Shown here piece after piece: positions 10,379 through 23,130 of a DNA stretch of 64,000 nt. The notes below the pieces were generated by a model that saw only the letters and a program-made list of their open reading frames with translations, did not search any database and was not told the origin of the DNA. Origin of the DNA: Xenopus tropicalis (lineage: Eukaryota > Chordata > Amphibia > Anura > Pipidae); contig NC_030679.2 of NCBI RefSeq assembly GCF_000004195.4, positions 149,531,040 to 149,595,039 on the forward strand, given 5' to 3'. Every line of letters starts with the position of its first letter. The stretch's first letter is position 1. A program made the position numbers and the translations under genes.

Positions 10379-11885
10379 CAGAAGAAATTTGAAGTTATTC
10401 TGTTAGAAATAGTTATAGGATGAAATCTCCCAACATTCTCCTAATGTGTTTTGGAATATACACTTCTGGACCTGCTCACCCCTGTAGAATGTTTGAAAAC
10501 TGTAGAGTAAAACTCAGCATCCTGATACAATATAGGAAATTAATCCCTCATATGTAGTAAAAGCACAATGTTTGCCTCGGTGCAGGAACCAATAGCAAAT
10601 CATAAGATGTTTCATTAGATAGAGGTGACAAGTTAATGCTACTTGCTGTAGGTCAGGTTTGTATGACTGTTTATTACATATCCCTGTAGGTCTATTATGT
10701 TTTATATTATTTGAGGAAGCATTTCTCTTTGAGGTTTTCAATGGGATGGCTGACGAAATGAAATGACAAAATATTTTTGTAGCACTGGATTCATAAAGGG
10801 GAAGGTACCTAGACAACCCTCCTCCAATCCCTTATCATTCCCCCAACTTGCCTGGGTTGTCTTTCAGATATGCAATTTAGGGTGTACTGGTGGGTACAGG
10901 CCACACTGGGGCCCTATACTTAAGTATACTTCAGTGGTAGTAAGCACCAAAAGCTTTGCCTTTATGACCCCTAATGCTCTTGTACTTCAGCCTTAGGTCT
11001 GGGTAACTGACCCCTCAGATATCGTACCCATTGTAATTTGGCCACAGTACATTCCTTCACCAACCGATGAATAAACTAAAATATAAATATGCTCAAGGTT
11101 CTTAAAATAAAACAATACATTAAATAAGCATTGAAAAAAACAAACAATGAGAAGTTTTGCACCGGAACATTTGAGGAAGCATAGCAACGTAGCATAGCGT
11201 ACATCAGTAATGGGGGAATCCAAGAAGAAACCCTTAGCCTGAAAGTTTTCGTCAATAGACAGCAAAACAAAATTCACTGTGAAAAACTTCTCAATGATTC
11301 CATAGTATCTTATAGCATCTACACGTAAACAGAGTGGAGTTAACTAAAAGAAATGTGTCTTTTAAATGGAAAGAGACCTTTGAGGCTTGTTGTAAACTGC
11401 AAATGGGAAAGGAAAGAATCCTGTAGGGTGAGCAGGGCCATTGAGCAAAGAGCAGCCATAACTCTATACTGCATGGATAAGGGAAGCCATTTGGCATTAC
11501 AGAGATGGGGTTTTTATACCTTTGGAAAGGAACATAACAGCCATTCTGTAACTATCCCCTGGGTCTTATACTGTATAAATCAGAGACTTACCGGAAGGTC
11601 CCAGGAGAATAAGGAGAAAATATTATTACAAACAGAAGGAACAATTTATTTCAAGGCATGTTGCACTTCCATTAACCCAAAAGTATTCAACATTGGGATT
11701 TAGTTGCCCAGAAATCCATACCTGCTGAATTATTTTGCCCATCACTGCTAGCAATGTTAGAACCAGACCGGTGACAAATTATTAGAAATGACAATACTGC
11801 AACACCCCACCTCCCCAAGCCCTCAGTAGCCAGTGCACTAGTGGGATACAGAAGTACAATCTGACTTAATTTAACTGTACATGTT

Positions 11886-12803
11886 TGTAACCCTTTCTTG
11901 GCTGTAACAAGCCAACAGCACGGCTAGATAGGCCTTGAGCATGGGGTACACGTGACTCAATCCTTCAGGATGGGCCTTCGCTATGTGGAAGTAACCAAAC
12001 GGAGCTATGGTGTAGTGCAACTACAACCCACTGTAGCTGTGTGCAGTGCAGAATAACAAATGGGCGCCAGAAGGTTCTTGCAGTTTAACAGTAGAACTGG
12101 TTTATTTTCAGCAACAAGCAACTTGCAGGGTTATGCAATATACTCACACACATCAGTTAGCATAGCTTTCTCTGAGGACAGCACAGAGAGGGGGCACACC
12201 CGCTCCTCCCAACTCCCCTTGAGCCCGGGCAGGATCAGTGCCACTGGTTCAGTTGCTCACTCTGTGGAACAGCCAGCTGGATACCACACTCCTCAGGCCC
12301 CACGGCAACTTTGGATCAGGGTTCAATCTACCTGCCTCCTAGGTCTAAACCGTGGCCCTACACTAAGGCACAGTGCCTGTCTGGAAGGGTACTCCCACAG
12401 CTACTTTCCTCTGAGCCAAACTGCTCTCTTCCCTCACTATCTCACTTTCCTAGAAAGTGCTCCACAAAACTTGCTATCTAACTTGTCCTCATTCACGGGG
12501 TCCCTGTCCCCGACTTCACCAGAGTGGCTGACACACTTTGGGGCACATGGCTTTACTGGGGGCCTAGTTCCTTTGCCTCCAGCACAGTGCTCCTTCCCCT
12601 GTGAACACAGGCAGCCAAAGAGGCAGACCCACCCCCCTGCTAAACACTATATCAGAGTGCCAAGGGAGTGGTCTCCCTGTGAACCAATAATCACACATCT
12701 GAACTCAAAACTGATACAGGGGTCTTTGCCCAGTAACAGCACAAAACCAGGAAGCTGCAGGGTTTAAAGCCATAGGGACTAGTTAACCCTATGGATCCCT
12801 ACA
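11886..12803 (-). mobile_element. Probable solo LTR
   Basis: The ends are TGTAACCC and CCCTACA, so TGTA..TACA termini, flanked by TGTT at 11882-11885 and 12804-12807. On the minus strand an AATAAA lies within GCTGAAAATAAACC, fitting an LTR read in that direction. The homologous site in block C (about 36380) is uninterrupted, which confirms an insertion. The 235-residue plus-strand frame inside (12060-12767) has no recognisable domain and is judged fortuitous. A four-base duplication suggests a Gypsy-type element. Confidence 0.65.
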
Positions 12804-12857
12804 TGTTTAAGGTTCCATTTTGGATTCAGGAACAAGTGGATTGATACTTGGTAGTAA

Positions 12858-13165
12858 AGGTCCCCATACAATTTAAGATCGCTTGCCGATGTCGCCAAGT
12901 GAGCGGATTTTCTCCCAATATCTCCCACCTACGGGTGGGCGATATCGGGAGAATCCAGGCTAATTTGATTGTTTGGCCGACGGGTATAGGCAAAGGCGGT
13001 TCGGGGACAGCATCAACGAGCCAATGCGGTCCCCGATCTGAATAGATTTTTAAATCTGCCCGATCGAGATCTGGCCGATTTTAGGCCAGATATCGGTCGG
13101 GCAGTCCCATCGGTAGTGCCCATAAACGGGCCAATTAGCTGCCGAATTGGTCTAAGGGACCAAAC
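12858..13165. mobile_element. Harbinger-like MITE, right end lost
   Basis: Related along its length to the MITE at 5206-5556, starting AGGTCCCCATACAA after TAA and containing GATATCGGTCGGGCA. The last about 45 bases, including the right terminus, are missing, and a little flank has gone too. Block C shows the unoccupied site after CTTGGTAGTAA at 36424-36434. Confidence 0.7.
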
Positions 13166-13169
13166 TCTT

Positions 13170-15044
13170 AGCTTATCTGATAAATAGGATGAAATGCCTG
13201 AAGAACATCTCATATAACTTATGAAAATACAGTCACACTGACTATTACTCTACTCAAACTCCAAATCTACCTCAATAAACTACTTAATCTTTACATAAAC
13301 AAATCAGTTTTCTATTAATTTAATAGAAGTTGCCTTTTTACTCTGGATATTGAGGTTCATTTCTTCAGTCTGTTTTCATTCTAGCAGTGAATGGACATAC
13401 TGGTTTGAAATGCAAATGTTATTACCTGTGTAGGTGCTAGGTTTAAGACTGGTGGATTGTTTTGGAGGCCTTGGTTTTTGGCAAGACTATAGCTCTGGGC
13501 TTTCCAATATATCTCATATACAAAATGGTGCCATTCAGCTGACTCCGTATGCTTGGGGGCCATAGAAGGACAAAAGATAATGTCATGTAAAGATGGAGCA
13601 CATGCCTTCATGCCTTCAGTTGGGCAATGCTGCTGTAGTTGAAGTGACAGACCCATTCAGAGTTTCTGCAAGGGTTGCATGTGGGTAGTTTGTGTGCCGA
13701 ACAGTTTAACCTCTAGCCGCAGTACATAGATTCTACTTCTTGTATTGGGGGTGTCTTGTGTGTTCACTTCCTGTTTAGTGGGTTCATTTATGGAGTATGC
13801 CAGATAGGTATTTCTAGACGTGACCTATTATACCTTCATTTTGATCATATCCTCATAGGTTTACATTATTCTAGGAAATGCTAGGTGGGTCTGCGTGTAT
13901 TTCTGTTAGGATGTTCATACAAGATGGTATGTAGGTTCCCTAATACTCTTTGAACTATTTATGTCATGGACATATGTTATTGAGAACCAGTTTCAACACT
14001 CAATTTAAGCTAAGTAGAGATGAGCTAGGCTACTTTATGCCTCTGACTGCCGGTTAGGGCAAATATTACAGGCTGGCAGTTGCTGAAGTCTGCATGGCCA
14101 ACAGAAAACCCTGCAGGATTTCAGAGATGTCACTTTCCAGAGATGTAGAAGTCATAGTGTGGCTGGCTTGCCCAGATATTGTATTACCTTTATCTGCCCT
14201 GTTTGTCCAGTTTCACTTTGGTTATTCCCAGGTAGGCCCCTAGAATCATTTTGATTCTAACCTGGGTTGGTTGCTGTCCAACACTGGTTTCTCTGTGAGG
14301 TTACTTCTGAATGCTTGTGAAGTGTTCTTTTTTAGGATCGTTGGTATGGGTTTCTGTGAATTCTCTACTGATATTTCCATTTTCAGCTAATGGCTTACTC
14401 CTCGCATGGTGCAAGGGTTTTAGTCTAGGTACAGGTTTCTGTATGTTCTCTACGGACTGCGCTTTTGGAAATACATATCTATGCTATGCGGCTGAATAGG
14501 TAATTTCATTTTGGAAGAAGATTGGTATCTCCAATGTTGTTTCCAGGTCTTGTACATACAGTTAATGGTATCAGTGACTGAATGCCTCATTCCCCTTCTA
14601 AGTACTTTCTTGCAGAAGCCCCAATACTGGAGCTATTTAAGGTTCATTTCCTGAACTTAATTATAGGTTCCCCGGTAAGTAGCAGGATCATCTAGCTTAC
14701 ATTCTTTTTTACTATCCTTGTATCTTTTATTGGAGTTATTAGTTCTTTCCTTCCGGGTGAGAGCACCATTTGAGTTTCACGCTCATTACTTTGCTGTAAG
14801 TTTTATCTTTCCTTAGACCTATTCTTTTCCTTACTCTACTACTCTACTACTTTTATGTTATTTTCTATTTCAGTTCCTAAGGAAACTAAGGGAGCTCACA
14901 GGTTTTCACATAGTTTTTTCTAGTTCACCTGTGGAGTTTTCATCCTTCTTGCGATTTTATACAATATGGGTACATTGTGGGATCCATATTTTCATATTAG
15001 GAACTGTTACCCTCCCACCTGAGGTTGGTAGCTTGCTACATTCC
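13170..15044. other. Noncoding part of block A
   Basis: No gene is supported. The stretch 13880-15040 is paralleled base by base, with small changes, by 21840-23035 in block B, so it is ordinary duplicated intergenic DNA. The open frame at 14311-14499 recurs at 22260-22448 only because of that duplication. Confidence 0.6.
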
Positions 15045-15115
15045 AGTAAATTTTGACAAGGAGTTGGACAGGGAAAGGAAAAATTACATCATACTTACCA
15101 TGATTTTCCTTTCCT
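15045..15115. repeat. Inverted repeat, decayed copy
   Basis: GGAGTTGGACAGGGAAAGG and CCTTTCCTGGCCAACTC face each other across about 25 bases. The better-preserved duplicate is at 23036-23130. Confidence 0.55.
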
Positions 15116-15611
15116 GGCCAACTCGGTGTCTCCAGATTCCCATCCCTATTTCAGGAGATTATTGACTAAACACTGGATTCGAGGGTGGGGTTGGTTTTTT
15201 AAAGCTCTAGGGAGGGTTCTTCTGATGGGGGCAATGAGGCAGGGCTGAAATTAGAGCTGAAAGCGGTTACAAGGCCTACATTAACTGTAAACCTAAGCAT
15301 TAGAAACTAGGAGATAAAAGCACTAATGTTTCTATAAATACTACCAACCATATAAATAAAGAGAGGCAGGACCGACTCCTACTACCCAATCTGTCCCATC
15401 TTACTCAGGATCAAAGCCAATGCTTAGCTCTCACAACCTTTCTGCTGAACCTGCAGGAACTATTTTTATCTCTCAAGAAGTTACTTGGTCAATATTTGCT
15501 CTTTGCGCTCCCCTATAGTTGTGTTTGATGCCGCTTAGTCACCTCCTGACCTGACGGTAGCTCCAGGGAGCTCTTCACACCAACTTGTGACTCAGGCACA
15601 GATGCCACTCA

Positions 15612-15650
15612 CGATGACGATGACGATGATGATGATGACGATGATAATAA
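15612..15650. repeat. GAT/GAC microsatellite
   Basis: Tandem GAC and GAT triplets followed by AAT triplets, about 13 units. Not in a coding region. Confidence 0.8.
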
Positions 15651-15839
15651 TATGTACTGTATCTGTTCACACTTTGTATCCATGATCTTAGTATCCCTTG
15701 GAGTATTCACGCCTCTTACAACTAATGTAGACTTTAAACCAAGTCTGGAACGTAGGGCTTTAGTATTCCAGGCTACTTACGGGAATAGATCTACTAGATT
15801 ATGTGATTTTTTTTAAAAAGAAAAAATTATGATTCTGGT

Positions 15840-15985
15840 TAGTATCCAAAAACACGGAGAAAATCATGAATGAATTTTGAGCTGAAGAAGCGATTGGGAT
15901 CATTGGTGAAACATTTTCAAAAAACGCCCAGAAAAGTCCAGTTGCTTTAGACTTAATTCTACTTGATACTGTTTACTTAATCACT
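15840..15985 (+). mobile_element. Penelope-like tail with hammerhead-like motif
   Basis: At 15876-15920 the pattern CTGAAGA, stem II, GAAAC, then TTTTCAA matches the minimal hammerhead seen in Penelope-like elements, but stem II has two mismatches, so it is probably inactive. It continues AAAAGTCCAGTTGCTTTAGAC and AATTCTACTTGATACTG, the usual tail. It lies at the outer edge of block A and is not found at the end of block B. Confidence 0.65.
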
Positions 15986-16124
15986 TAAATTTATATAGTA
16001 AATAATATTATTACTTATATTGACAATGACACATACTGTTTTTATTATTACATGTAACTTACCTCTTCAACTTCTTGAAAAAAATAAAATCTATATTTCC
16101 TCCTATATTCTCAAACAAATCATT

Positions 16125-16560
16125 AGGGTTGAAGAGACCGTCTCATACATATACAAAAGGAATTCTGGGAATGAATCCCAAGGAGCTCCAAGAAAACCCC
16201 ATTTATATGGGTTTATCCTATAGGCTAAAGCTCACCCACTGGGTTTTAAGCAGAAGCCAGGATGAAAGCTAATCAGATTTCCAACTACAGACCGGTTTCA
16301 CCCTTCTTGGGGCTCATCAGTGCAGTGCAGGGTTTTCTGATCAGCTTAGGTAGAGCCAGGAGTGTGGATTCATGAACAAGTCATTGGGGTTGAGAAGTCT
16401 GCCTCATATGTGTAAAAATAGACAAAAGGAATTCTGGGAATGAATCCCAAGGAGCTCCAAGAAAATCCCATTTCCATGGGTTTATCCTATAGGCTAAAGC
16501 TCACCCACTGGGTTTTCAAAGCAGAAGCTCCTTGGGATTCTTTCCCAGAATTCCATTTGT
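16125..16560. repeat. Twofold repeat of about 250 bases
   Basis: AAAGGAATTCTGGGAATGAA through GCTCACCCACTGGGTTTT occurs at 16155-16246 and again at 16427-16516, with a partial inverted echo at 16525-16560. It is noncoding and probably derived from a dispersed frog repeat. Confidence 0.6.
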
Positions 16561-16719
16561 CTATTCCTATACTCTCCAAATGATTAAATATTGTAGAAGA
16601 AATAAGAAAACCTAATAGAGATCACTTTTATTCATAAAATTAAATCAGGTGCATTGGTCTGTATGGTCACCCTGGATCCATTTGATTGCATCTTAAAGCA
16701 GTGATGTTCTATACTAGGG

Positions 16720-16796
16720 ATGCCCAACTTTTTTTTACCGGTGAGAAAAAAGTTCCAGGGGGTGCTAAAAAGACTGTGATTGGCCCCAGCTGTACT
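16720..16796. mobile_element. hAT-like MITE fragment
   Basis: ACTAGGGATGCCCAACTTTT and the following GTGAGAAAAAAGTTCCAGG look like the end of a nonautonomous hAT repeat that begins with a CCCAAC(C)TTT terminus. Only one end is visible. Tentative. Confidence 0.35.
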
Positions 16797-16826
16797 TTTG
16801 GGGAAGAGCTAACCATTCTGTGGTTC

Positions 16827-16912
16827 TTAAATAATAATTCTTTATTTGTGGAATGAAAAACAATCTCTTGGAGGATGATCCTATGATCATCCTCCAAGAG
16901 ATTGTCTCTCAT
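16827..16912. repeat. Small perfect palindrome
   Basis: CAATCTCTTGGAGGATGATC at 16861-16880 is followed after CTAT by its exact complement at 16885-16904, with imperfect pairing for about 14 more bases outward. Block A has a single copy of this segment at 8661-8683, so the palindrome arose after the blocks separated. Confidence 0.85.
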
Positions 16913-17847
16913 TCCGCACAGTTACTCAAATTACTCATGAATAGATGAGTTCAGGTACCAATGACAGTCTGCAGATTAGTCTCACTTGTAAGTGTCCAAC
17001 CCTGAGTACATGGACTTCCAAGTTGAACTTCTGTAGGATGAACCTCTATCCTTAAGTCTGCACACTTGAGTCCCTAACCTGAGGGTGGTACACCCAGGAC
17101 TCTAACCCTTCTACTTTCCTTGTAGGAGCATCAGGCTGCTCACTATCTACCCTATTCCTCACTCTCACTCCTAGAGCGAGCTATTATAAATCTTCCTAAC
17201 ACTTACTACTCCTACTAGACCTATCTCTACCCAGGCCTATCAGCACACCACCTCTTTAAGCAAGTGAGGAGCAAAAGAGACAGAAAACATGTGATGGCTT
17301 CCCCTTTCACAAACTAGAAGATCTTGACACCCCCTGGCCAGTTACTGAACTGTCGGGAAATACTTTAACCCAGGATAGGGAAACATCTCTTCCACCCAAC
17401 TTTAAAGGAAACATATTATGTGAAACAAGAATGTGCCAGTGCATTATACTTGTCTAAATGTAGGAGGACTGACTGAATTATTTGGAAGTGCCAGCAGCAC
17501 TCAGTACATTGCACTGTAGCATAAGAACCAATCAGCTGCTAGGCTGACCTTTTAGGGAACTGAAGAATGTCTTTGCTTGTGTGACTGTAGGGCTGTGATT
17601 GGCTATCCCCCCTACTATGCATCTGGCAGGGACCATTGGAACATGTCCACCCCTCATTTGAAACACGGGCAGTTACCATCGCAGATCTATGGGAAGCGCC
17701 AATAAAGGGGCCATCTTAAAAGATATTGATCATTTTAAGCCCAGAGTGAATCCAGCACCATATATTAAGAATTATTGCCTACAGGACTAGGGGGATTTCC
17801 CCTTACATTATATGTCTTCTTTGCTCTCCATACTCACATTTCCATAG

Positions 17848-18783
17848 TCATAAGACTACTCGATTCAACGTATATTTAACTAGATTAACTTTTATCTCTT
17901 TGTTTCTCAGACTATATATGATTGGATTTAAAAATGGGGTTCCAACTGTGTATAAAAGAGACAGTATCTTGTTCATGTTGAATCTTTGTCCTTTCAATGG
18001 TGCCATATAAACTGCTATCAGAGTCCCAAAGTACATGCACACAACTATTAAATGGGAGCTGCAAGTGGAGAAGGCTTTGTGTCTTCCTTCAGTAGAGGAG
18101 ATCCTGAGGATGGCAAGGCCAATGGAAACGTAAGTGTAAATGATGAAGCAAAAAGGGAGCAGCATAAAAGGGATACCCAAAATCATATCTGTTAGTTTCA
18201 CAACTTCATAGTCTGAGCAGGAATGTTCAAGAAGAGGGGCAAGGTCACAAAAATAATGATCTATAACAAATGGCCCACAGAACTGCAAACGATATATGAG
18301 ACGATTTAGAACCGAGCTTAATATAATGCCTAAGCCCCAAGAACAAAGACTGAATCGGAGGCAAAGCCACAAATTTATTATGGAGGCATAATGAAGTGGG
18401 GAGCAGATGGCCAGATATCGGTCATAGGACATGATTGTGAGGGTAAAACACTCTAAACATGATGATAAACCATGGAAGTAAAACTGTGTGATACAACCAG
18501 TAGCAGATATTGTGCCCCCTCCATTCAGTAATAACCACAAGAAATTTGGAGTAATACTGGTACTGAGCAAAACATCAGCCAGAGACAGCTGGGAGAGAAG
18601 GACGTACATGGGAGATCTCAGGATTGGAATTATTACCACTAATATAATTATAAGAAGATTTCCAAATAATGTCAAAATATAAATCCCGAGAAATGGAACA
18701 AAGAGAAACTCATTGATTATCTGAGAGTTCTGAAATCCCAAGAGAAGGAAAGATATACCTGATGTCTGATTCACCTTATGCAT
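17848..18783 (-). CDS. Olfactory receptor, class II, intact (block B)
   Basis: A 311-residue odorant receptor, co-linear with the block A gene. It has NQT at 5-7, GN at 41-42, SPMY at 57-60, MSYDRYLAIC at 118-127, the conserved cysteine pair C97 and C179, KAFSTCSSHL at 236-245 and NPIIYSLRN at 286-294. No frameshift or stop. Compared with its block A paralogue, changes are grouped at residues 50-62, 104-111 and 135-160 (intracellular loop 1, TM3, and loop 2 to TM4), while TM6-TM7 is nearly unchanged. The same splice acceptor precedes the ATG. It is probably expressed in olfactory neurons; the ligand is unknown. Confidence 0.96.
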   Translation of the reverse strand: MHKVNQTSGISFLLLGFQNSQIINEFLFVPFLGIYILTLFGNLLIIILVVIIPILRSPMYVLLSQLSLADVLLSTSITPNFLWLLLNGGGTISATGCITQFYFHGLSSCLECFTLTIMSYDRYLAICSPLHYASIINLWLCLRFSLCSWGLGIILSSVLNRLIYRLQFCGPFVIDHYFCDLAPLLEHSCSDYEVVKLTDMILGIPFMLLPFCFIIYTYVSIGLAILRISSTEGRHKAFSTCSSHLIVVCMYFGTLIAVYMAPLKGQRFNMNKILSLLYTVGTPFLNPIIYSLRNKEIKVNLVKYTLNRVVL

Positions 18784-19339
18784 TGCCTGGAAACAAAAGA
18801 TCAGAAGAAATTAGAAGTTGTTCTACTTACTCAGAAATAGTTAAAGAATGAAATCTCCCAATGAACTTTGGAATATATATCTCTGGAACTGCTCACCCCT
18901 GTAGGGCAGAAGGGGTAGTTACCTGCAGTGGGAAACTCAGCATTCAATATAGAAAAGTAATCCCTCATATGTAGTAAAAGCACAATGTTTGCCTCGGTGC
19001 AGGAACCAATAGCAAATCATAAGATGTTTGATTAGAAAGAGGGGACCAGTTAATGCTACTTGCTGTTTGCTTGCTATAAGTGATTAGATTTGTGCCACCT
19101 TTTATTATATATTCCTGTAGGTCTATCATGTTTTATATTATATGAGGAAGTGATTCTCTTTGAGCATTTTCAATTGAAGAGATGAAATGACAAAGATAAT
19201 TGTTTTTCCTGCAAGTTAATAGACAGTGCATATGATCTCCTCTTTCTTTAGAGGTAATTTCAATGCAAATCATGGTGCAAAGTGTATAAAAGGGGTACAA
19301 TCTGCCATGTTTATGTACTTTGCACCAAGATCTCTGCAC

Positions 19340-21030
19340 TCCAAATCAGAATGCCAAGACCTGTGTCATCTCCATGGGTAGTACTGTATTCATGAAGGGG
19401 AAGGTACCTATGTATCCTCCTCTCCATTCCCCTATCATTCCTTGTCTGGGCTGTCTTTCAGACATGTAATTTAGGGAGTAGTGGGGGGTACATGCCACAC
19501 TGGGGCCCTATACCTTGTCAGATAGTAAGGCCTGCCTTATGCCTACAAATGCATTGCTCTGCAGATACCAGATTGCACCAAAAGCTTTGCCTTTATGACC
19601 CCTAATGCTCTTGTACTTCAGCCTTAGGTCTGGGTAACTGACCCCTCAGATATCGTATCCATTGTAATTTGGCCATAGGACATTCCTTCACCAACCGATG
19701 AATAAACTAAAATATAAATATGCTCAAGGTTCTCAAACTAAAACAACAAACACATTAAATAAGCACTGAAAAAAACAAACAATGAGAAGTTTTGCACCAG
19801 AACATTTGAGGAAGCATAGCAACATAGGTAACATCAGTAATGGGGGAATCCAAGAAGAAACCCTTAGCTGTGAAAAACTTCTCAGTGATTCCATAGCATC
19901 TTATAGCATCTAAACGTAAACAGAGTGGAGTTAACTAAAAGAAATTTTTCTTTAGATATAAAGAGACCTTTGAGGCTTGTTGGAAACTGCAAACGGGAAA
20001 GGAAAGAATCCTGTAGGGTGAGCAGTGCCATTCAGCAAAGAGCAGCCATAACTCTATACTGCATGGATAAGGGAAGCCATTTGGCATTACAGAGATGGGG
20101 TTTTTATACCTTTGGAAAGGAACATAACAGCCATTCTGTAACTATCCCCTGGGTCTTATATAAATCAGAGACTTACAAGAAGGTCCTATGAGGATAAGGA
20201 GAAGAGATTATTACAAACAGAAGGAACAATTTATTTCAAGGCATTTTGCACTTCCATTAACCCAAAAGTATTCAACTTTAGGTTTTAGTGCCTACACTGT
20301 GTATATAATATCAAAATATACACCAAAAATGTAACTTTCACTGTTGGTGGAAACATCTGTTGCTTGGTATTCAGAATGAAAAGTAATGTTAGAACTGGAC
20401 CTGTGACAAAGTATAAGAAATGACAATAGTGCAGCACCCCACCTCCCCAAGCCCTATCTCAGTAGCCAATGTACTAGTGGGATACAGAAGTACAATCTGA
20501 CTTATGGTTAAGGTTCCATACCTTCATACTCTAAGCTTATCTGATAAACAGAATGAAAGACCTGAAGGACATCTCTCACACAGATGTGTATAACATATGA
20601 CAATACATAGTCACACCAACAATTACTCTCTCCTCAAACCCTGATTCAAACCCCAACTCCAAATAAATAAAGTTCTCTATTAACTTTCATAGAAGTTGCC
20701 TTTTTAACTCTGGATGTTGAAGTTCAGTTCTTCCATCAGTTTTCATTCTAGTAGTCAATGGACATACTGGTTTGAACAACCTGAATTCTTATTGAGAATA
20801 TTCTTTACTTAGTAGGTGCTGCTGGTTGTTAGATTTCATGAATGGAGCCCTACGATCCTGCAGAAATTTGGGTAGTTTATGGTATCTAATATTGGTGCTA
20901 AACTAGAGTTTTACCTCTAGTCGGAGGTTGTCTTCCTGTTTAATTGGCTCATTTTTGGAGCATGCCAGATAGGTATTTGGTTCTAGGCGTGATCTATTAA
21001 AGCTTTATTGTGAACATATCATATTATTAT
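19340..21030. other. Noncoding part of block B
   Basis: Parallels 10820-13850 of block A and the outer part of block C. The open frame at 19925-20191 recurs in block A (11353) and block C (35829) through duplication and has no domain. No gene is supported. Confidence 0.6.
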
Positions 21031-21032
21031 AT

Positions 21033-21830
21033 ATATTATTATTGGCTACTACAGCAAATAAAGTGCTGTCTTGTATAAAAAAGGGCATTGACTCAAGGGA
21101 TGAGAACATAATTTTGCCTCTTTATAGGTCCCTGGTAAGGCCTCACCTTGAGTATGCAGTGCAGTTTTGGACTCCAGTCCTTAAGAAGGATATTAATGAG
21201 CTGGAGAGAGTGCAGAGACTGCAACTAAACTGGTTAAGGGGATGGAAGATTTAAGCTATGAGGTTAGACTGTCGAGGTTGGGGTTGTTTTCTCTGGAAAA
21301 GAGGCGCTTGCAAGGGGACATGATTACTCTGTAAAAGTACATTAGAGGGGATTATAGGCAGTTGGGGGATGTTCTTTTTTCCCATAAAAACAATCAACGC
21401 ACCAGAGGTCACCCCTATAGATTAGAGGAACGGAGCTTCCATTTGAAGCAGCGTAGGGGGTTCCTCACGGTGAGGGCAGTGAGGTTGGGGAATGCCCTGC
21501 CGGGGGATGTTGGGTAGGGGGTTCCTCACGGTGAGGGCAGTGAGGTTGGGGAATGCCCTTCCTAGTGATGTGGTAATGGCAGACTCTCTTAATGCCTTTA
21601 AGAGGGGCCTGGATGAGTTCTTGATCAATCAGAATATCAAAGGCTATTGTGATACTAATATCGTTAGTATTACAGTTAGTATTACTGGTTGTATATATAG
21701 TTTATGTATGTGAGCGTATAGATTGGTAAGTATAGGTTGTGTGCTGGGTTTACTCGGATGGGTTGAAGTTGATGGACAATGGTCTTTTTTCAACCCTATG
21801 TAACTATGTAACTATGTAACTAACTATTCT
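21033..21830 (+). mobile_element. CR1 LINE, 5'-truncated copy
   Basis: Broken translation gives the end of CR1 ORF2: [50 protein letters not shown], then an FLTVRAVRLGNALPSDVV region. The 3' end reads GTTGATGGACAATGGTC, TTTTTTCAACCC and three TATGTAAC units, the short-unit tail of CR1. The segment encoding LTVRAVRLGNALP is present twice (21456-21568), an early form of the array at 25612-26460. Block A shows the empty site near 13850. Confidence 0.88.
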
Positions 21831-23035
21831 AATACTAGGTGGGTCTGCATGTATTTCTGTAAGGATGCCCATACCAGATGGTATGTAGGTTTCCTAATAC
21901 TCTTTGAACTATTTATGTCTGGGGATCATGGACATATGGTATTGAGAACCAGTTTCAACACTCAATTTAAGCTAAGTAGAGATGAGCTAGGCTACTTTAT
22001 GCCCCTGAATGCCGGTTAGGGCAAATATTGCAGGCTGGCAGTGGCTGAAGACAGTCTGCATGGCCAACAGAAAACCCTGCAGGATTTCAGAGATGTCACT
22101 TTCCAGTGTGGCTGGCTTGCCCAGATATTGTACTACCTTTATCTGTCCTGTTTGTCCAGTTTCTCTTCAGTTATTCCCAGGTAGGCCCCTAGAATCATTT
22201 TGATTCTAACCTGGGTTGGTTGCTGTCCAACACTGGTTTCTCTGTGAGGTTACTTCTGAATGCTTGTGAAGTGTTCTTTTTTAGGATCGTTGGTATGGGT
22301 TTCTGTGAATTCTCTACTGATATTTCCATTTTCAGGTAATGGCTTACTCCTCGCATGGTGCAAGGGTTTTAGTCTAGGTACAGGTTTCTGTATGTTCTCT
22401 ACGGACTGCGCTTTTGGAAATACATATCTATGCTATGCGGCTGAATAGGTCATTCATTTTGGAAGAAGATTGGTATCTCCAATGTTTTATCCAGGTCTTG
22501 TACATACAATTTATGGTATCAGTGACTGAATGCCTCATTCCCCTGCTAAGTATTTTCTTGCAGGAGCCCCAATAATGGAGCTATTTAGGGTTCATTTCCT
22601 GAACTTACATTAATTATATGTTTGCCGGTAAGTAGCAGGATTATCTAGTTTATATATATTTTTTACTATCCCTGTATCTTTCAATGGAGTAGTTAGTTCT
22701 TTCCTTCCAGGTGAGAGCACCATGTGAGTTTCATGCTTATTGTCCTTACTTTGGTGTGAGCTTTACCATTATTAAGACCTTACCTGTCCTTACTCTGGCT
22801 ATTTACACTGGCCATTATGTTATTTTCTATTTCAATTCCCATTTTCTCTGTGATAACTAAGGCAGCTCACAGGTTTTGAACCAAGAGTTTCTTTCCAGTT
22901 CACCCATGGAGGTTTCATTCTTCTTGGGATTTTATAGAATATGGGTACATTATGGGATCCAGATGTTCATATTAGGAACTGTTACCCTCCCATCTGGGGT
23001 TGTTAACTCACTACGTCCCAGTAAGTTTCAAGTCT

Positions 23036-23130
23036 CAATCTGGAGACACAGAGTTGTCCAGGAAAAGGGAAAATGATATTATACTTAGTGATTTTCCTTT
23101 CCTGGCCAACTCTGCGTCTCCAGATTCCCA
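23036..23130. repeat. Inverted repeat with arms of about 38 bases
   Basis: ATCTGGAGACACAGAGTTG..CCAGGAAAAGGG faces CCTTTCCTGGCCAACTC..CGTCTCCAGAT, separated by about 20 bases. A third arm-like copy (GGAGTTGGCCAGAAAAGGAA) lies at 23736. Such a unit can occur in DIRS-type elements, but nothing else here supports that. Confidence 0.6.

Larger units (their letters stand above)
8598..15830. repeat. Segmental duplication block A
   Basis: Co-linear with block B (16800-25115) and, for its middle part, block C (32335-36520). Anchors include the CACCATTCTGTGGTTCTTAA start, the OR gene, CTTGTACTTCAGCCTTAGG at 10978, CTAGTGGGATACAGAAGTAC at 11838, and the CTTACAACTAATGTAGAC end at 15715. Block A alone carries the LTR at 11886-12803 and the MITE at 12858. 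Confidence 0.85.

Noticed and set aside
12060..12767. 235-codon open frame
   Set aside because: Lies inside an LTR-like insertion, antisense to its AATAAA signal, with no recognisable domain.
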